Positions 24,419-32,889 of a stretch of 64,000 bases of DNA are shown one piece after another. Made by a program: the position numbers and the translations under genes. Within the stretch, counting starts at the first letter, position 1, and each line of letters starts with the position of its first letter. The notes under the pieces are model-generated. The model searched no databases, had not been told where the DNA came from, and worked only from the letters and a program-made list of their open reading frames with translations. Source of the DNA: Alphaproteobacteria bacterium (GTDB taxonomy: Bacteria > Pseudomonadota > Alphaproteobacteria > JAVJRE01); NCBI GenBank assembly GCA_040218575.1, contig JAVJRE010000007.1, positions 434,001 to 498,000 on the forward strand, read 5' to 3'.

Positions 24419-24737
24419 GCCGCATCTCCCCAAAGGCGCATCGGGCAAGCCGCCGCACAGCCGCGGATTCACTGCCCCAGTGAAATGAGTGTTCGCATAT
24501 CGTCGCCGGCGAACGGTCCATTGTGACGCTGGCTGCCGCCTGGCGCCAGACCCCAACGCGTGTCCCCAACGCCCGGCCCTGTATCTGACCGAGGCGACGA
24601 CCGGACGTATACCGGGCCTCTCACCCTCGCCCATGAAAATGCGGCGTCCGTCATGCGACGGGCCTTGCCCTTCGCCGGGCCTTTGGCATCATGGGCCCAT
24701 GCGGGCCGGCCCTCGCCGGCCCCGGGGGAACTGATCC
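24419..24737. other. Divergent intergenic region of the HAL-like 3 operon and GST
   Basis: 319 bases without a gene. It holds three symmetrical elements: a short-spaced inverted repeat at 24468-24484, arms GTTCGC/GCGAAC at 24491-24514, and a GC hairpin at 24703-24722 just before the GST ribosome-binding site (arms GGGCCGGC/GCCGGCCC, loop CCTC). Promoters for both directions must lie here, but I cannot place -10/-35 boxes with confidence. Confidence 0.5.
24468..24484. promoter_or_regulatory. Inverted repeat, candidate operator of the HAL-like/cupin operon
   Basis: TTCACTG and CAGTGAA, perfect seven-base arms separated by CCC, lie 50 bases upstream of the HAL-like 3 start. A second repeat with perfect six-base arms (GTTCGC at 24491-24496, GCGAAC at 24509-24514) follows. 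The first has the form of a dimeric regulator site and is too AT-balanced to be a terminator, with no T-run. Confidence 0.45.
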
Positions 24738-25376
24738 ATGCTGAACCTGCACTACTATCCCAACACCCTGTCACTGGTGCCGCATATGGTACTGGAGGAG
24801 ACCCGCCTGCCCTACAAGCTGGTGCTGGTGGACCGCCGCGGACCGCGCACCAAGGCCTATCTCAAACTCAATCCCGAGGGAAAGGTGCCGACGGTCACCG
24901 ACGGCAGCCAGGTCATCACCGAGACCATGGCGATCCTCATGACCATTGCCGACAAGTCCGGCAAGCTGGCACCCAAGGTGGGCACGAAGCGCCGGGCCGA
25001 CTGGTACCGCTGGTCCGCCTTCGTCGGCGACACGGTGAAGGAAGCGGTTTTCCGCTTCTTCCGCATCGGCCGGGAGGAGAAGAACGCGAAAGTCCGCAAG
25101 CAGAAGCAGGAGGTGGCGCGCAAACAGCTCGATGATCTGTGGCAGGCGGTGGATCGCCACCTGTCCGCCGGCGGCCCCTATCTGCTGGGCAAATCGGTGA
25201 CGACCCCCGACTTCCACCTTCACCTGATGGAGCTGTGGGATCCCGACCCCAAGCGCCTTGCCGCCACTTTCCGTCATGTGGGCAAGCATATGGAACGCAT
25301 GGCGGCGCGGCCGGCGGTCAAGCGCGTGGTGGCGCAACATGCCAAAGAGCGGGCTGAGCTCCAGGCCACCGCCTGA
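24738..25376 (+). CDS. Glutathione S-transferase family protein
   Basis: 212 residues with the usual two-domain build: a thioredoxin-like half to about residue 80 (NPEGKVPTV with the cis-Pro and ITET for glutathione binding) and an all-helical half. It may conjugate or detoxify electrophiles, or act on thioether-containing compounds. ATG 24738 is preceded by GGGGGAA. It is divergent from the HAL-like/cupin operon and may share its control region. The middle is unusually Lys-rich (VRKQKQEVARKQ). Substrate unknown. Confidence 0.87.
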   Translation: MLNLHYYPNTLSLVPHMVLEETRLPYKLVLVDRRGPRTKAYLKLNPEGKVPTVTDGSQVITETMAILMTIADKSGKLAPKVGTKRRADWYRWSAFVGDTVKEAVFRFFRIGREEKNAKVRKQKQEVARKQLDDLWQAVDRHLSAGGPYLLGKSVTTPDFHLHLMELWDPDPKRLAATFRHVGKHMERMAARPAVKRVVAQHAKERAELQATA

Positions 25377-25401
25377 ATCTCCTGGTCACCCGGTGCAGGC
25401 A

Positions 25402-26178
25402 ATGACCATGGCGCGCGACCCGGCCGCCGGCGAGCCACGGCGCATCCCTATGGAGGCGCCGTGGTCTTGGCTGGCGGCCGGTTGGCAGGATCTGTGGCGG
25501 GTGCCGCACATAGGCCTGACCTATGGCGCCCTGTTCACCATTATCGGCCTGGCCCTGACCCTCGGTCTCATGTGGCTGGAAATGCTCTACGCGGCCGTAC
25601 CGCTGGCGGCGGGTTTCATGCTGCTTGGCCCGTTGCTGGCGGTCGGTCTCTATGACACCAGCCGGCGGCTGGATAAGGGCCAGCCCGTAAGCCTTGCCAG
25701 TGCTCTGTCGCTGTCACTGCGGGCGCCAGGGCGGCTGGCCATGGCTGGCCTTTTTCTGGCCCTCGCCCTGCTGGCCTGGCTCTATCTCGCCACCGTGCTG
25801 TTCGCCCTGTTCTATGGCCATGCGGCGCCGGCGCTTGATCAGGCCTTTACCACTTTGCTGTTCACCGTCCGGGGCCTGGTGTTTCTTGCCCTGGGCACCG
25901 CCGTCGGCGGCGTCCTGGCGGCTTTCGTCTTTGCCATCAGTGCCTTCTCCATTCCTCTGCTGCTCGAGCGCGACAGAGAGCCGGTCGATGCCATGTTGGA
26001 AAGCCTGCGCCGGGTGCGGGAAAACCCGAAGCCCATGCTGCTGTGGGCCTGGCTGATCGTCATGGTCACCGCCTGCGGTCTGGTGACACTGGGCATCGGC
26101 CTGATTATCACCTTTCCGCTGGTCGGCCATGCCACGTGGCACGCCTACCGCGACACCTATGGGCGGTCAGCGGACTGA
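25402..26178 (+). CDS. DUF2189-type integral membrane protein
   Basis: 258 residues with about six hydrophobic segments. The opening PWSWLAAGWQDLWRVPHIGLTYG, the following GPLLAVGLYDTSRRLDKGQ and the ending ITFPLVGHATWHAYRD match the DUF2189 family, often found beside cytochrome oxidase genes in alphaproteobacteria. Its role is unknown. The start is ATG 25402; the frame to 25258 overlaps the GST gene. Its last 22 bases overlap the convergent ccoS gene. Confidence 0.75.
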   Translation: MTMARDPAAGEPRRIPMEAPWSWLAAGWQDLWRVPHIGLTYGALFTIIGLALTLGLMWLEMLYAAVPLAAGFMLLGPLLAVGLYDTSRRLDKGQPVSLASALSLSLRAPGRLAMAGLFLALALLAWLYLATVLFALFYGHAAPALDQAFTTLLFTVRGLVFLALGTAVGGVLAAFVFAISAFSIPLLLERDREPVDAMLESLRRVRENPKPMLLWAWLIVMVTACGLVTLGIGLIITFPLVGHATWHAYRDTYGRSAD

Positions 26179-26354
26179 TCGCCGGGCGGGTGGCCCGTGT
26201 CGCCGTCATCGGCGCCGTCATCATCGAACAGAATGCGATGGGCCGCGCCTTCCAGATCATCGAACTGGCCGTTGCGCAGCGCCCATAGGAATGCGCAGAG
26301 GCCCAGAAGGCCGAGAGTCAGCGCCGCCGCCATAAGATAGATGATGATGCTCAT
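26157..26354 (-). CDS. ccoS: cbb3-type oxidase assembly protein CcoS
   Basis: 65 residues. A single N-terminal membrane helix, then ALRNGQFDDLEGAAHRILFDDD, the family signature. CcoS is needed to insert the cofactors of cbb3 cytochrome oxidase. The acidic tail is Asp/Gly-rich. It is the last gene of the ccoGHIS operon, and its ATG overlaps the ccoI stop (ATGA). Confidence 0.93.
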   Translation of the reverse strand: MSIIIYLMAAALTLGLLGLCAFLWALRNGQFDDLEGAAHRILFDDDGADDGDTGHPPGDQSADRP

Positions 26355-28729
26355 GTGGCCGCCATCACGTCCGCCGCCGCGTCACCCGACGGCGCCGCGC
26401 CGACGACGCGGGGCCGGCGGTGCAGGCGCAGGGCATTGAGCGTCACCAGCAGGGACGAGGCCGACATGGCCACCGCCGCCACCAGCGGCGAGGCAAGGCC
26501 CAGCGCCGCCACGGGCACCGCCACCAGATTGTAGGCCACGGCCAGCCCGAAGTTCTGCAGGACCAGCCGGCGCGCCTTGCGGGCCACCGCCAGAGCTTCA
26601 TGGACCGGTGCCAGCCGCTCGCCCTGAAACACCAGATCGGCGGCGGTCTGGCTGATGTCCGCCGCACTGGCCGGCGACATGGAGACCCAGGCGGCGGCCA
26701 GCGCCGGCGCGTCGTTCAGCCCGTCACCCACCATCAGGACGCGCCGACCCGATGCCGCCAGCGCCTGGATGCGGGAAATCTTGCCGGCCGGCGGCAGGGC
26801 GCCGGCCCAGTCGTCAATACCCGTATGGCGGGCTACCGCCTGCACTACGACGGGCCGGTCGCCGGACAACAGGCTGACCCCCAGGCCCTGCCCCTGCAGC
26901 CCGCGCACCACGCTCGCCGCATCGCTGCGCGGCTGATCCACAAAGCACAGGCGGCGCGGCGGCGCATCGCCATCGCGGATCCACAATTCCGGCCCCGCTG
27001 GCGCGGCGGGTTCCCCATCCCCGCCCGTGCCCGCCTCTCCGCCCGCGTTCCTGAGCCCGCCCTCGCTCCTGTCCGGGCCCGGTTCGCTATGGCTAGCCCC
27101 ATCACTGTCTGCGGACCCGCACCAGTCGCGCCGGCCAAGCCGCAGACGGTGCCCGGAAACCATTCCTTCCAGTCCACTGCCGGCCTCTTCGCGCACATCG
27201 CCCGGCGCGGTCAGGTGGAGGCCGGCGCCTTCCGCCGCCCGCACCAGCGCCCGCGCCAGCGGATGGCGGCTGGCCGAAGCAAGAGAGGCGGCTCTGGCCA
27301 GCAGATCATCGGCGACGGACCCGCCACAGCCCTCGACCTTGCCCACCAGATCCGGTTGTCCCCGCGTCAGGGTGCCGGTCTTGTCCAGCACCACATGATC
27401 CACCTGGGCCAGCCGCTCCAGTGCGTCGCCGCTCTTGACCAGTATGCCGCTGCGCAACAACCGGCTGGCCGCCGCCACCTGCACCGCCGGCACTGCCAGG
27501 CCCAGGGCACAGGGACAGGTGATAATGAGCACGGCGATGGCGGTGGTGACCGCCACCGTCCACGGCGCGCCGGCCGCCAGCCACGCCACGGCGGTCAGCG
27601 CGGCGGCCGCATGAACCAGCGGCACATAGATCTGCGCCGCCCGGTCGGCCAGACGCACCAGGGCCGAACGACCCTGACCGGCCGACTCCATCAACCGCAC
27701 AATATCCGCCAACAAAGTATCGTCGCCGGCCGCCGTCACAGTGATGGTCAGCGCGCCGCCGCCATTAAGTGTGCCGGCGAAGACCCGTGCGCCCGGGGCC
27801 ACCGGTTGCGGCAGCGTCTCGCCACTGACCAGACTGTTGTCCACTTCCGAACGACCGGCGGTGACCCGGCCATCCACCGGCACCCGGTCGCCGGGCGCCA
27901 CATGGACAATCATCCCGGCGCGCACATCGGCCACCGGCAGTGCCCGCCGCTGGCCGTCACGGTCCACCACGGTTGCCGCCACCGCGTTGAGGCCCAGCAA
28001 GTTGGCTGCTACATCCCGCGCCCGGCCACGCATGCGCTGATCCAGATAGCGTCCGACCAGAAGCAGGAACAGAAGCATCACCGAAGCGTCGAAATAGACT
28101 CTGTCGCCGCCGCTGGCGGTTTGCGCCAGGCTCATGCCGGCGGCAAGGATCACAGCCAGAGAAATCGGCACGTCCATATTGACGTGGCCGCCGCGCAACG
28201 CAGCCACGGCGGAGTGGAAGAAGGGCCGTCCGGCATAGACCACCGCCGGCAGGGCGATCAAGGCGGAGACCCAGTGCATCAGGCCGCGCGTCGCCGGCCC
28301 CATGTCGGCGGCAAGACCGGCCCACACACTGACAGACAGCAGCATGACGTTGGCCGCGGCGAATCCGGCCACGGCCATAGCCCGGAGCAGCTCTCGTTCG
28401 CGCGTGCGGTCCTGCTTGTTCATCAGCGCCGCATCGAACGGGGCCAGGCGGTAGCCGCGCGCGGTCACCCGCGAGAGCAGCCGCGCCGGGTCGGCGGCCC
28501 CGTCGCGCCAGGCCAGCGCCAGTCGGCGGTTGGTCAGGTTCACCCGCGCCTCGACGACGCCCGGCTGACCTTCCAGCGCCGTCTCGATGGTACGCACACA
28601 CGCCGCACAGTGGATATTTCCCACCAGAAGGCTGAGCGCCGCCACGCCGCCGGGCCGCTCAGTCACATAGCGGCTGTAGTCAAAGCTGCCAGTCTCCGGG
28701 TTGGCGTTGGTGGCGGCTGTGTCGGTCAT
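26351..28729 (-). CDS. ccoI: Copper-transporting P1B-type ATPase CcoI/FixI
   Basis: 792 residues. An N-terminal heavy-metal domain has C41-x-x-C44 (HCAAC). Transmembrane CPC is at 405-407, the phosphorylation site DKTGT at 449-453, and GDGLNDAP near the end; SGET at about 302-305 is the actuator loop. It exports copper toward the cbb3 oxidase assembly site. Residues about 539-580 in the nucleotide-binding domain form a Gly/Ser/Asp/Glu/Ala low-complexity insert not usual in the family. The start is ATG 28729, overlapping the ccoH stop (ATGA); the frame to 28834 is not needed. Confidence 0.94.
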   Translation of the reverse strand: MTDTAATNANPETGSFDYSRYVTERPGGVAALSLLVGNIHCAACVRTIETALEGQPGVVEARVNLTNRRLALAWRDGAADPARLLSRVTARGYRLAPFDAALMNKQDRTRERELLRAMAVAGFAAANVMLLSVSVWAGLAADMGPATRGLMHWVSALIALPAVVYAGRPFFHSAVAALRGGHVNMDVPISLAVILAAGMSLAQTASGGDRVYFDASVMLLFLLLVGRYLDQRMRGRARDVAANLLGLNAVAATVVDRDGQRRALPVADVRAGMIVHVAPGDRVPVDGRVTAGRSEVDNSLVSGETLPQPVAPGARVFAGTLNGGGALTITVTAAGDDTLLADIVRLMESAGQGRSALVRLADRAAQIYVPLVHAAAALTAVAWLAAGAPWTVAVTTAIAVLIITCPCALGLAVPAVQVAAASRLLRSGILVKSGDALERLAQVDHVVLDKTGTLTRGQPDLVGKVEGCGGSVADDLLARAASLASASRHPLARALVRAAEGAGLHLTAPGDVREEAGSGLEGMVSGHRLRLGRRDWCGSADSDGASHSEPGPDRSEGGLRNAGGEAGTGGDGEPAAPAGPELWIRDGDAPPRRLCFVDQPRSDAASVVRGLQGQGLGVSLLSGDRPVVVQAVARHTGIDDWAGALPPAGKISRIQALAASGRRVLMVGDGLNDAPALAAAWVSMSPASAADISQTAADLVFQGERLAPVHEALAVARKARRLVLQNFGLAVAYNLVAVPVAALGLASPLVAAVAMSASSLLVTLNALRLHRRPRVVGAAPSGDAAADVMAAT

Positions 28730-29220
28730 GGCGCCATAATCCGCTGGCGCAGGCGAAACACCTGGTCGTCGCGCGCCACCTCTACCTCCAGATCCCACTG
28801 GCCAGCGACCGGCGCCACTAGCTCTGCGCGCCACCGGCCGTCGCCGACCGCGACGAAGGCCAGCGCCTGATCAAGCCCGGCGGCAGTCGGTCGCGTCAGC
28901 CGACCCTCCAGCGTAAGACCACGCAAAACGCTGCCGTCGCGGTCGCGGAGCTCCAGCTCAATGGCCATGTGCCCGCCGTCCAGTGGCCGGACGTCGGTCC
29001 CTACCTGCCAGCCCAGCGCCGCCTGCGTTTCGGCCTGACGCAATGTATCGTTGTAGGCCAGTCCCTCGGCATAGGATTCATCCGACGTCAGGCCGGACCA
29101 GGTGTCCAGCGCCAGCCAGATAAACGCCCCATTAGCCAGGAAAATCAAAGCGAAGAACGCCAGCACCATCACCAGCACATGGCGGCCCGTAAGGCGGCGT
29201 TTGACCGTCTTGTCGTTCAT
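28726..29220 (-). CDS. ccoH: cbb3 oxidase assembly protein CcoH/FixH
   Basis: 164 residues. A short basic N-terminus, one membrane helix (VLVMVLAFFALIFLANGAF) and a periplasmic FixH domain with ESYAEGLAYN, the family mark. It assists copper delivery and assembly of cbb3 oxidase. Followed by ccoI with ATGA overlap. The spacing to ccoG is 24 bases. Confidence 0.9.
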   Translation of the reverse strand: MNDKTVKRRLTGRHVLVMVLAFFALIFLANGAFIWLALDTWSGLTSDESYAEGLAYNDTLRQAETQAALGWQVGTDVRPLDGGHMAIELELRDRDGSVLRGLTLEGRLTRPTAAGLDQALAFVAVGDGRWRAELVAPVAGQWDLEVEVARDDQVFRLRQRIMAP

Positions 29221-29244
29221 GGCCTCGCCACCACCTCGCTCATA

Positions 29245-30786
29245 TCAGCCAGGCGGGCCATTGAAACTTGTACCCTGACGCAAGGTCGTCGCCGGCGCGC
29301 CGCCGCTGCTCCGTTCCCTGACAATGAAATAAATCCCGGCGCTGCCATCATCCGGCAGGCTGGCGCGCGGCGCGCTGACAAAGACGCGGTAGCTTTCCAC
29401 CGTGTCCGGGCCCACCACCAGGCTATCCAGATCACGCCCGCCGGGCGTCGCCAGCGCGATCTCGCTGCCTTGCAGGCCGTCTATGGCCAGATCAAAAACA
29501 CGGCTCTCCCGCGCCTTGTTGAGCAGGCGCAGGGTATAGCCATTGCGAATCGACCCGTCCGCCAGAGTGACATAGAGCGGATTTCGATCACGCAGCAGAT
29601 TGACCTCCATGTCCGTACGGCTCAACAGGGCAACAGTCATGACCGCGCAGACCAGCCCCAGCGCCAGAGCGTAAATGATGGTGCGTGGGCGCACCAGACG
29701 ATAGGCCATCGGCCCGCCGCCCCAGGCCTTCGGCACGGACAGACCGGACGTTGGCGCGGAGCGAACGGCGGCCGGAGCGCTAGCCGCCTTCGCCGCGACG
29801 CGGGCGTCCGCCAGGCGGAACGTGTCATAGCCGATCAGACCACGCGGCAAGTCCACGCGATCCATGATCCGGTCGCACGCGTCGATGCACAGCGCGCAGT
29901 TGATGCACTCGAGCTGCGCCCCGTCGCGTATGTCGATTCCCATCGGACAGGCCGCCACACAGTTGTTGCAGTCTATGCAATGGCCACGACCGTCCCAGGC
30001 CTCGCCCTTCTTGTGGGCGCCGCGCGGCTCGCCGCGATCCGCGCGGTAAGACACCATCAGAGTGTCCTCGTCGAACATGGCGCCCTGAATGCGCGGCCAC
30101 GGGCACATGTAGATGCACACCTGCTCGCGGGCCAGGCCACCCAGCAGATAGGTGGTGCCGGTCAGGATGGCGATGGTGATGTAGGCCACCGACGGCGCTT
30201 GCAGCGTGACCAGGCTCACCAGCAGGTTCGGCGCATCGGCAAAATAGAACACCCAGGCGCCGCCGGTCAGCATGGCGATCACCAGCCAGGCCACATGTTT
30301 GCCGCCCTTACGGAAAATCTTCACCGGACCCCACGGCGCGCGAGCCAGACGGATCTGCGCGTTGCGGCTGCCTTCAAACAATCGCTCCACCTGGACGAAC
30401 AGATCCGTCCACACCGTCTGCGGACAGGCATAGCCGCACCACACCCGGCCCAGCAAGGCGGTGGCAAGGAACAGGGCCAGGGCGGCAATCACCAGAAGAC
30501 CGGTCAGGAAGTAGATTTCCTGCGGCCAGATCTCGATCCAGAAAAAGAAGAACCGGCGCGCCGGAATATCCAGCAACACCGCTTGATCCGGTACGCCGGC
30601 GCCGCGGTCAAGGCGTATCCATGGCGTGCCGTAGTAGACCGCCAGCGTCAGCCCCATAACGATCCACTTGATGCGGCGGAACGTGCCACGGACCGCCAGC
30701 GGACGAATCGCCTGACGTTTGGCGTAGAGGGACCGCTGATCGGCCTTGTTGACCGCTTCGACGGGCGCTTCGATCTCTGTCGTCAT
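29245..30786 (-). CDS. ccoG: cbb3 oxidase accessory iron-sulfur protein CcoG/FixG
   Basis: 513 residues from ATG 30786 with GGGAG upstream; an in-frame ATG nine residues earlier is possible. Membrane helices precede CGYACPQTVWTD, then CIYMCPWPRIQ and two cubane motifs of the type CxxCxxCxxxCP (CIDCNNCVAACP, CINCALCIDACD). A C-terminal immunoglobulin-like domain faces the periplasm. CcoG reduces Cu(II) for assembly of the oxidase. Order ccoG-H-I-S is canonical, here 170 bases downstream of ccoP. Confidence 0.94.
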   Translation of the reverse strand: MTTEIEAPVEAVNKADQRSLYAKRQAIRPLAVRGTFRRIKWIVMGLTLAVYYGTPWIRLDRGAGVPDQAVLLDIPARRFFFFWIEIWPQEIYFLTGLLVIAALALFLATALLGRVWCGYACPQTVWTDLFVQVERLFEGSRNAQIRLARAPWGPVKIFRKGGKHVAWLVIAMLTGGAWVFYFADAPNLLVSLVTLQAPSVAYITIAILTGTTYLLGGLAREQVCIYMCPWPRIQGAMFDEDTLMVSYRADRGEPRGAHKKGEAWDGRGHCIDCNNCVAACPMGIDIRDGAQLECINCALCIDACDRIMDRVDLPRGLIGYDTFRLADARVAAKAASAPAAVRSAPTSGLSVPKAWGGGPMAYRLVRPRTIIYALALGLVCAVMTVALLSRTDMEVNLLRDRNPLYVTLADGSIRNGYTLRLLNKARESRVFDLAIDGLQGSEIALATPGGRDLDSLVVGPDTVESYRVFVSAPRASLPDDGSAGIYFIVRERSSGGAPATTLRQGTSFNGPPG

Positions 30787-30909
30787 GACTCCCGATCTGG
30801 CGCCTCGAAACACAGGGGAAACACGCCAGTGTCCCGTGCTTTATCTGGGCCAATGGCGGCATCCGTTCAAGGCAGGGGCGCCGCGACAATCAGCCTCGCC
30901 GCATCGCCG

Positions 30910-30930
30910 GGCCGGCAGGGCGGGCCGGCC
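30910..30930 (-). terminator. GC hairpin between ccoP and ccoG
   Basis: Arms GGCCGGC and GCCGGCC around a seven-base loop lie 27 bases after the ccoP stop on the minus strand, in the 170-base gap before ccoG. There is no T-run in the direction of cco transcription (three T follow on the plus strand), so at best it weakens read-through or stabilises the ccoNOQP mRNA. Confidence 0.3.
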
Positions 30931-30956
30931 TTTGACGGCGGCTCGCTCAGAGGTTG

Positions 30957-31868
30957 CTACTCGCCGCCGCCCAACGCGTGCACATAGACCGCCAGTTGCT
31001 TGACCGTTACCTCGTCCAGCCGGTCAATCCAGGCCGGCATCACCCCGGCGCGCCCGTTCGTCACGCTCTCGATGATGCTCCCCCGGTCGCCGCCATACAG
31101 CCACAGGGCATCGGTCAGGTCCGGCGCGCCAAGCTCCCGGTCGCCGGTGCCGGCCGGGCCGTGACAGGCGACACACTGCTCGGCAAAGACAACCGCGCCG
31201 CGTTCTGCCGCCGCCTGATCAAATCCGTCCGCCGCCGTCTGACCCGACAGGGCCAGCACGTGGGCGGCCACATCGGCGATTTCCTCGCGGCTGAGAATGT
31301 CCAGCGTGCCGAACGCGGTCATGTCGTTGAGACGGGTCTCGGGATGGTCACTGCGGATGCCGAAGCGGATGCTTGTCTCGATGGCCTCCAGACTGCCACC
31401 CCACAGCCACGAATCGTCGTTCAGATTGGGATAGCCGGCACTGCCCTGCGCACCCTGGCCGTGGCACTGTGAACAATTGACGGCAAAGGCGGAGCGGCCG
31501 CCGGCAATGGCAAACTGGCTGAGGTCACCGTCCTGGCGGATTTCCTCCAGGCTGGACTGCAGAACCGCCTGGCGCAGGCCCGATTGCGCCGCCTGCGCGC
31601 TGGCAATGGCCTGCATGACCTCCGCCCGCTGCGAGTGACCCAGTACGCCTTCGGTATAGCTGTTGATCAACGGCCACGACGGGTACAGAACCCAATAGCC
31701 GATGGCGAACACGATGGTCGCGTAGAACGTCCATGTCCACCAACGCGGCAGTGGGTTGTTCAGCTCGCGAATGCCATCCCATTCGTGACCGCTGGTGCCC
31801 ACATCGGCGTGTTCGCCACGCGGCCCCGGATCGCGATCGGACCGGCGTTGGTCAGACTGTCGCGCCAT
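30957..31868 (-). CDS. ccoP: cbb3 cytochrome oxidase diheme subunit CcoP
   Basis: 303 residues. One membrane helix near 45-65, then two c-type heme sites: CSQCH (132-136) and CVACH (232-236), with methionines as likely sixth ligands in each domain (NDMTAF; AGVMPAW). It passes electrons to CcoO and CcoN. The start is ATG 31868, 10 bases after GGAGAG; a GTG six bases upstream is also possible and would abut the ccoQ stop. Confidence 0.96.
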   Translation of the reverse strand: MARQSDQRRSDRDPGPRGEHADVGTSGHEWDGIRELNNPLPRWWTWTFYATIVFAIGYWVLYPSWPLINSYTEGVLGHSQRAEVMQAIASAQAAQSGLRQAVLQSSLEEIRQDGDLSQFAIAGGRSAFAVNCSQCHGQGAQGSAGYPNLNDDSWLWGGSLEAIETSIRFGIRSDHPETRLNDMTAFGTLDILSREEIADVAAHVLALSGQTAADGFDQAAAERGAVVFAEQCVACHGPAGTGDRELGAPDLTDALWLYGGDRGSIIESVTNGRAGVMPAWIDRLDEVTVKQLAVYVHALGGGE

Positions 31869-31870
31869 GC

Positions 31871-32113
31871 TCACCTCTCTCCATCAGACACTGGGCGGTC
31901 AGACCCTGGCCGGCCATGACGAATATTGCTGCCATCGGTTTCGCTTTCGTCCCCCGGCTCGCCCGTGGACTCTTCCATCGGCAGTCGCGCCGCCCGCTCG
32001 AAACGGGCCTTGTTGCGCGGCCAGAAGACATAGACCAGGACGCCGATGAACAGCGCGATGAAAAAGAACAGGCCGAAGAATCCGGCGAAGGCCCGTGCAC
32101 CGTCATAGGTCAT
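31871..32113 (-). CDS. ccoQ: cbb3 cytochrome oxidase subunit CcoQ
   Basis: 80 residues: one membrane helix followed by VFWPRNKARFERAARLP, a segment typical of CcoQ/FixQ. It stabilises the cbb3 complex and the CcoP association. Longer than the usual ~55, with an acidic, probably disordered tail. Lies between ccoO (42 bases away) and ccoP. Confidence 0.9.
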   Translation of the reverse strand: MTYDGARAFAGFFGLFFFIALFIGVLVYVFWPRNKARFERAARLPMEESTGEPGDESETDGSNIRHGRPGSDRPVSDGER

Positions 32114-32155
32114 ATTGCCGCGTCATGCTCCCCGCCCCGCCACTGTCGCCAAAGG

Positions 32156-32878
32156 TCAGCGCAGATTGTCTTCAAGCTCGAATGTCTGAAAATCCACCAG
32201 GGTGCCCAGCATCTGCATATAGGCGATCAGGGCATCCATCTCCGACACCATCGCCGGATTGCCGTCGAAATTACGTACCTGCGCCTTGGGATAGCGCGCC
32301 AGCAGTCCGCTGGCGTCGGCCGCCGGATCGGCCTGCGCGCGCAGGTCGTCCGCCGCCTGCGCGATCATTGCATCGTCATAAGGCACACCCACCGCCCGGT
32401 TGGCGCGCAGATGCGCTTCGACGTCACGGACCCGAACCGGCCGCTCGGCGAGGAACGGATAGCCCGGCATGATCGATTCCGGCACCACGCTGCGCGGATC
32501 GACCAGGTGCGCCACGTGCCAGGCGTCGGAATAGCGCCCGCCGACACGGGCCAGGTCCGGCCCCGTCCGCTTGGAGCCCCACTGGAAGGGGTGGTCGTAC
32601 ATGCTCTCCGCGGCCAGCGAGAAATGACCGTAGCGTTCCACCTCATCGCGCAGGGCGCGGATCATCTGACTATGGCAGTTGTAGCAGCCCTCGCGGATGT
32701 AGACGTTGCGACCGGCCAGCTCCAGCGGCGAATAGGGCCTGACGCCCTCCACCTTCTCGATGGTGCTTTCCAGGTAGAACAGCGGCGTGATCTGCACCAG
32801 GCCGCCAATCGCCACGGTGACAAGGATGCCGATCAGCAGGACGATGGAATTGCGCTCAAGGCGGGCGTGGCTGAACAT
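32156..32878 (-). CDS. ccoO: cbb3 cytochrome oxidase monoheme subunit CcoO
   Basis: 240 residues. An N-terminal membrane anchor, then the single c-heme site C65-x-x-C68-H69 in GCYNCHSQ, followed by the conserved [22 protein letters not shown] block. It takes electrons from CcoP to the CcoN heme. ATG 32878 follows GGGGAGG, 11 bases from the ccoN stop. Confidence 0.97.
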   Translation of the reverse strand: MFSHARLERNSIVLLIGILVTVAIGGLVQITPLFYLESTIEKVEGVRPYSPLELAGRNVYIREGCYNCHSQMIRALRDEVERYGHFSLAAESMYDHPFQWGSKRTGPDLARVGGRYSDAWHVAHLVDPRSVVPESIMPGYPFLAERPVRVRDVEAHLRANRAVGVPYDDAMIAQAADDLRAQADPAADASGLLARYPKAQVRNFDGNPAMVSEMDALIAYMQMLGTLVDFQTFELEDNLR

Positions 32879-32889
32879 GTCCGCCTCCC

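Noticed and set aside
26420-28870. Open frame of about 816 codons on the plus strand
   Set aside because: It is antisense to ccoI over nearly its whole length, is rich in His/Gln/Arg with no fold pattern, and arises from the high GC content of the third codon position.
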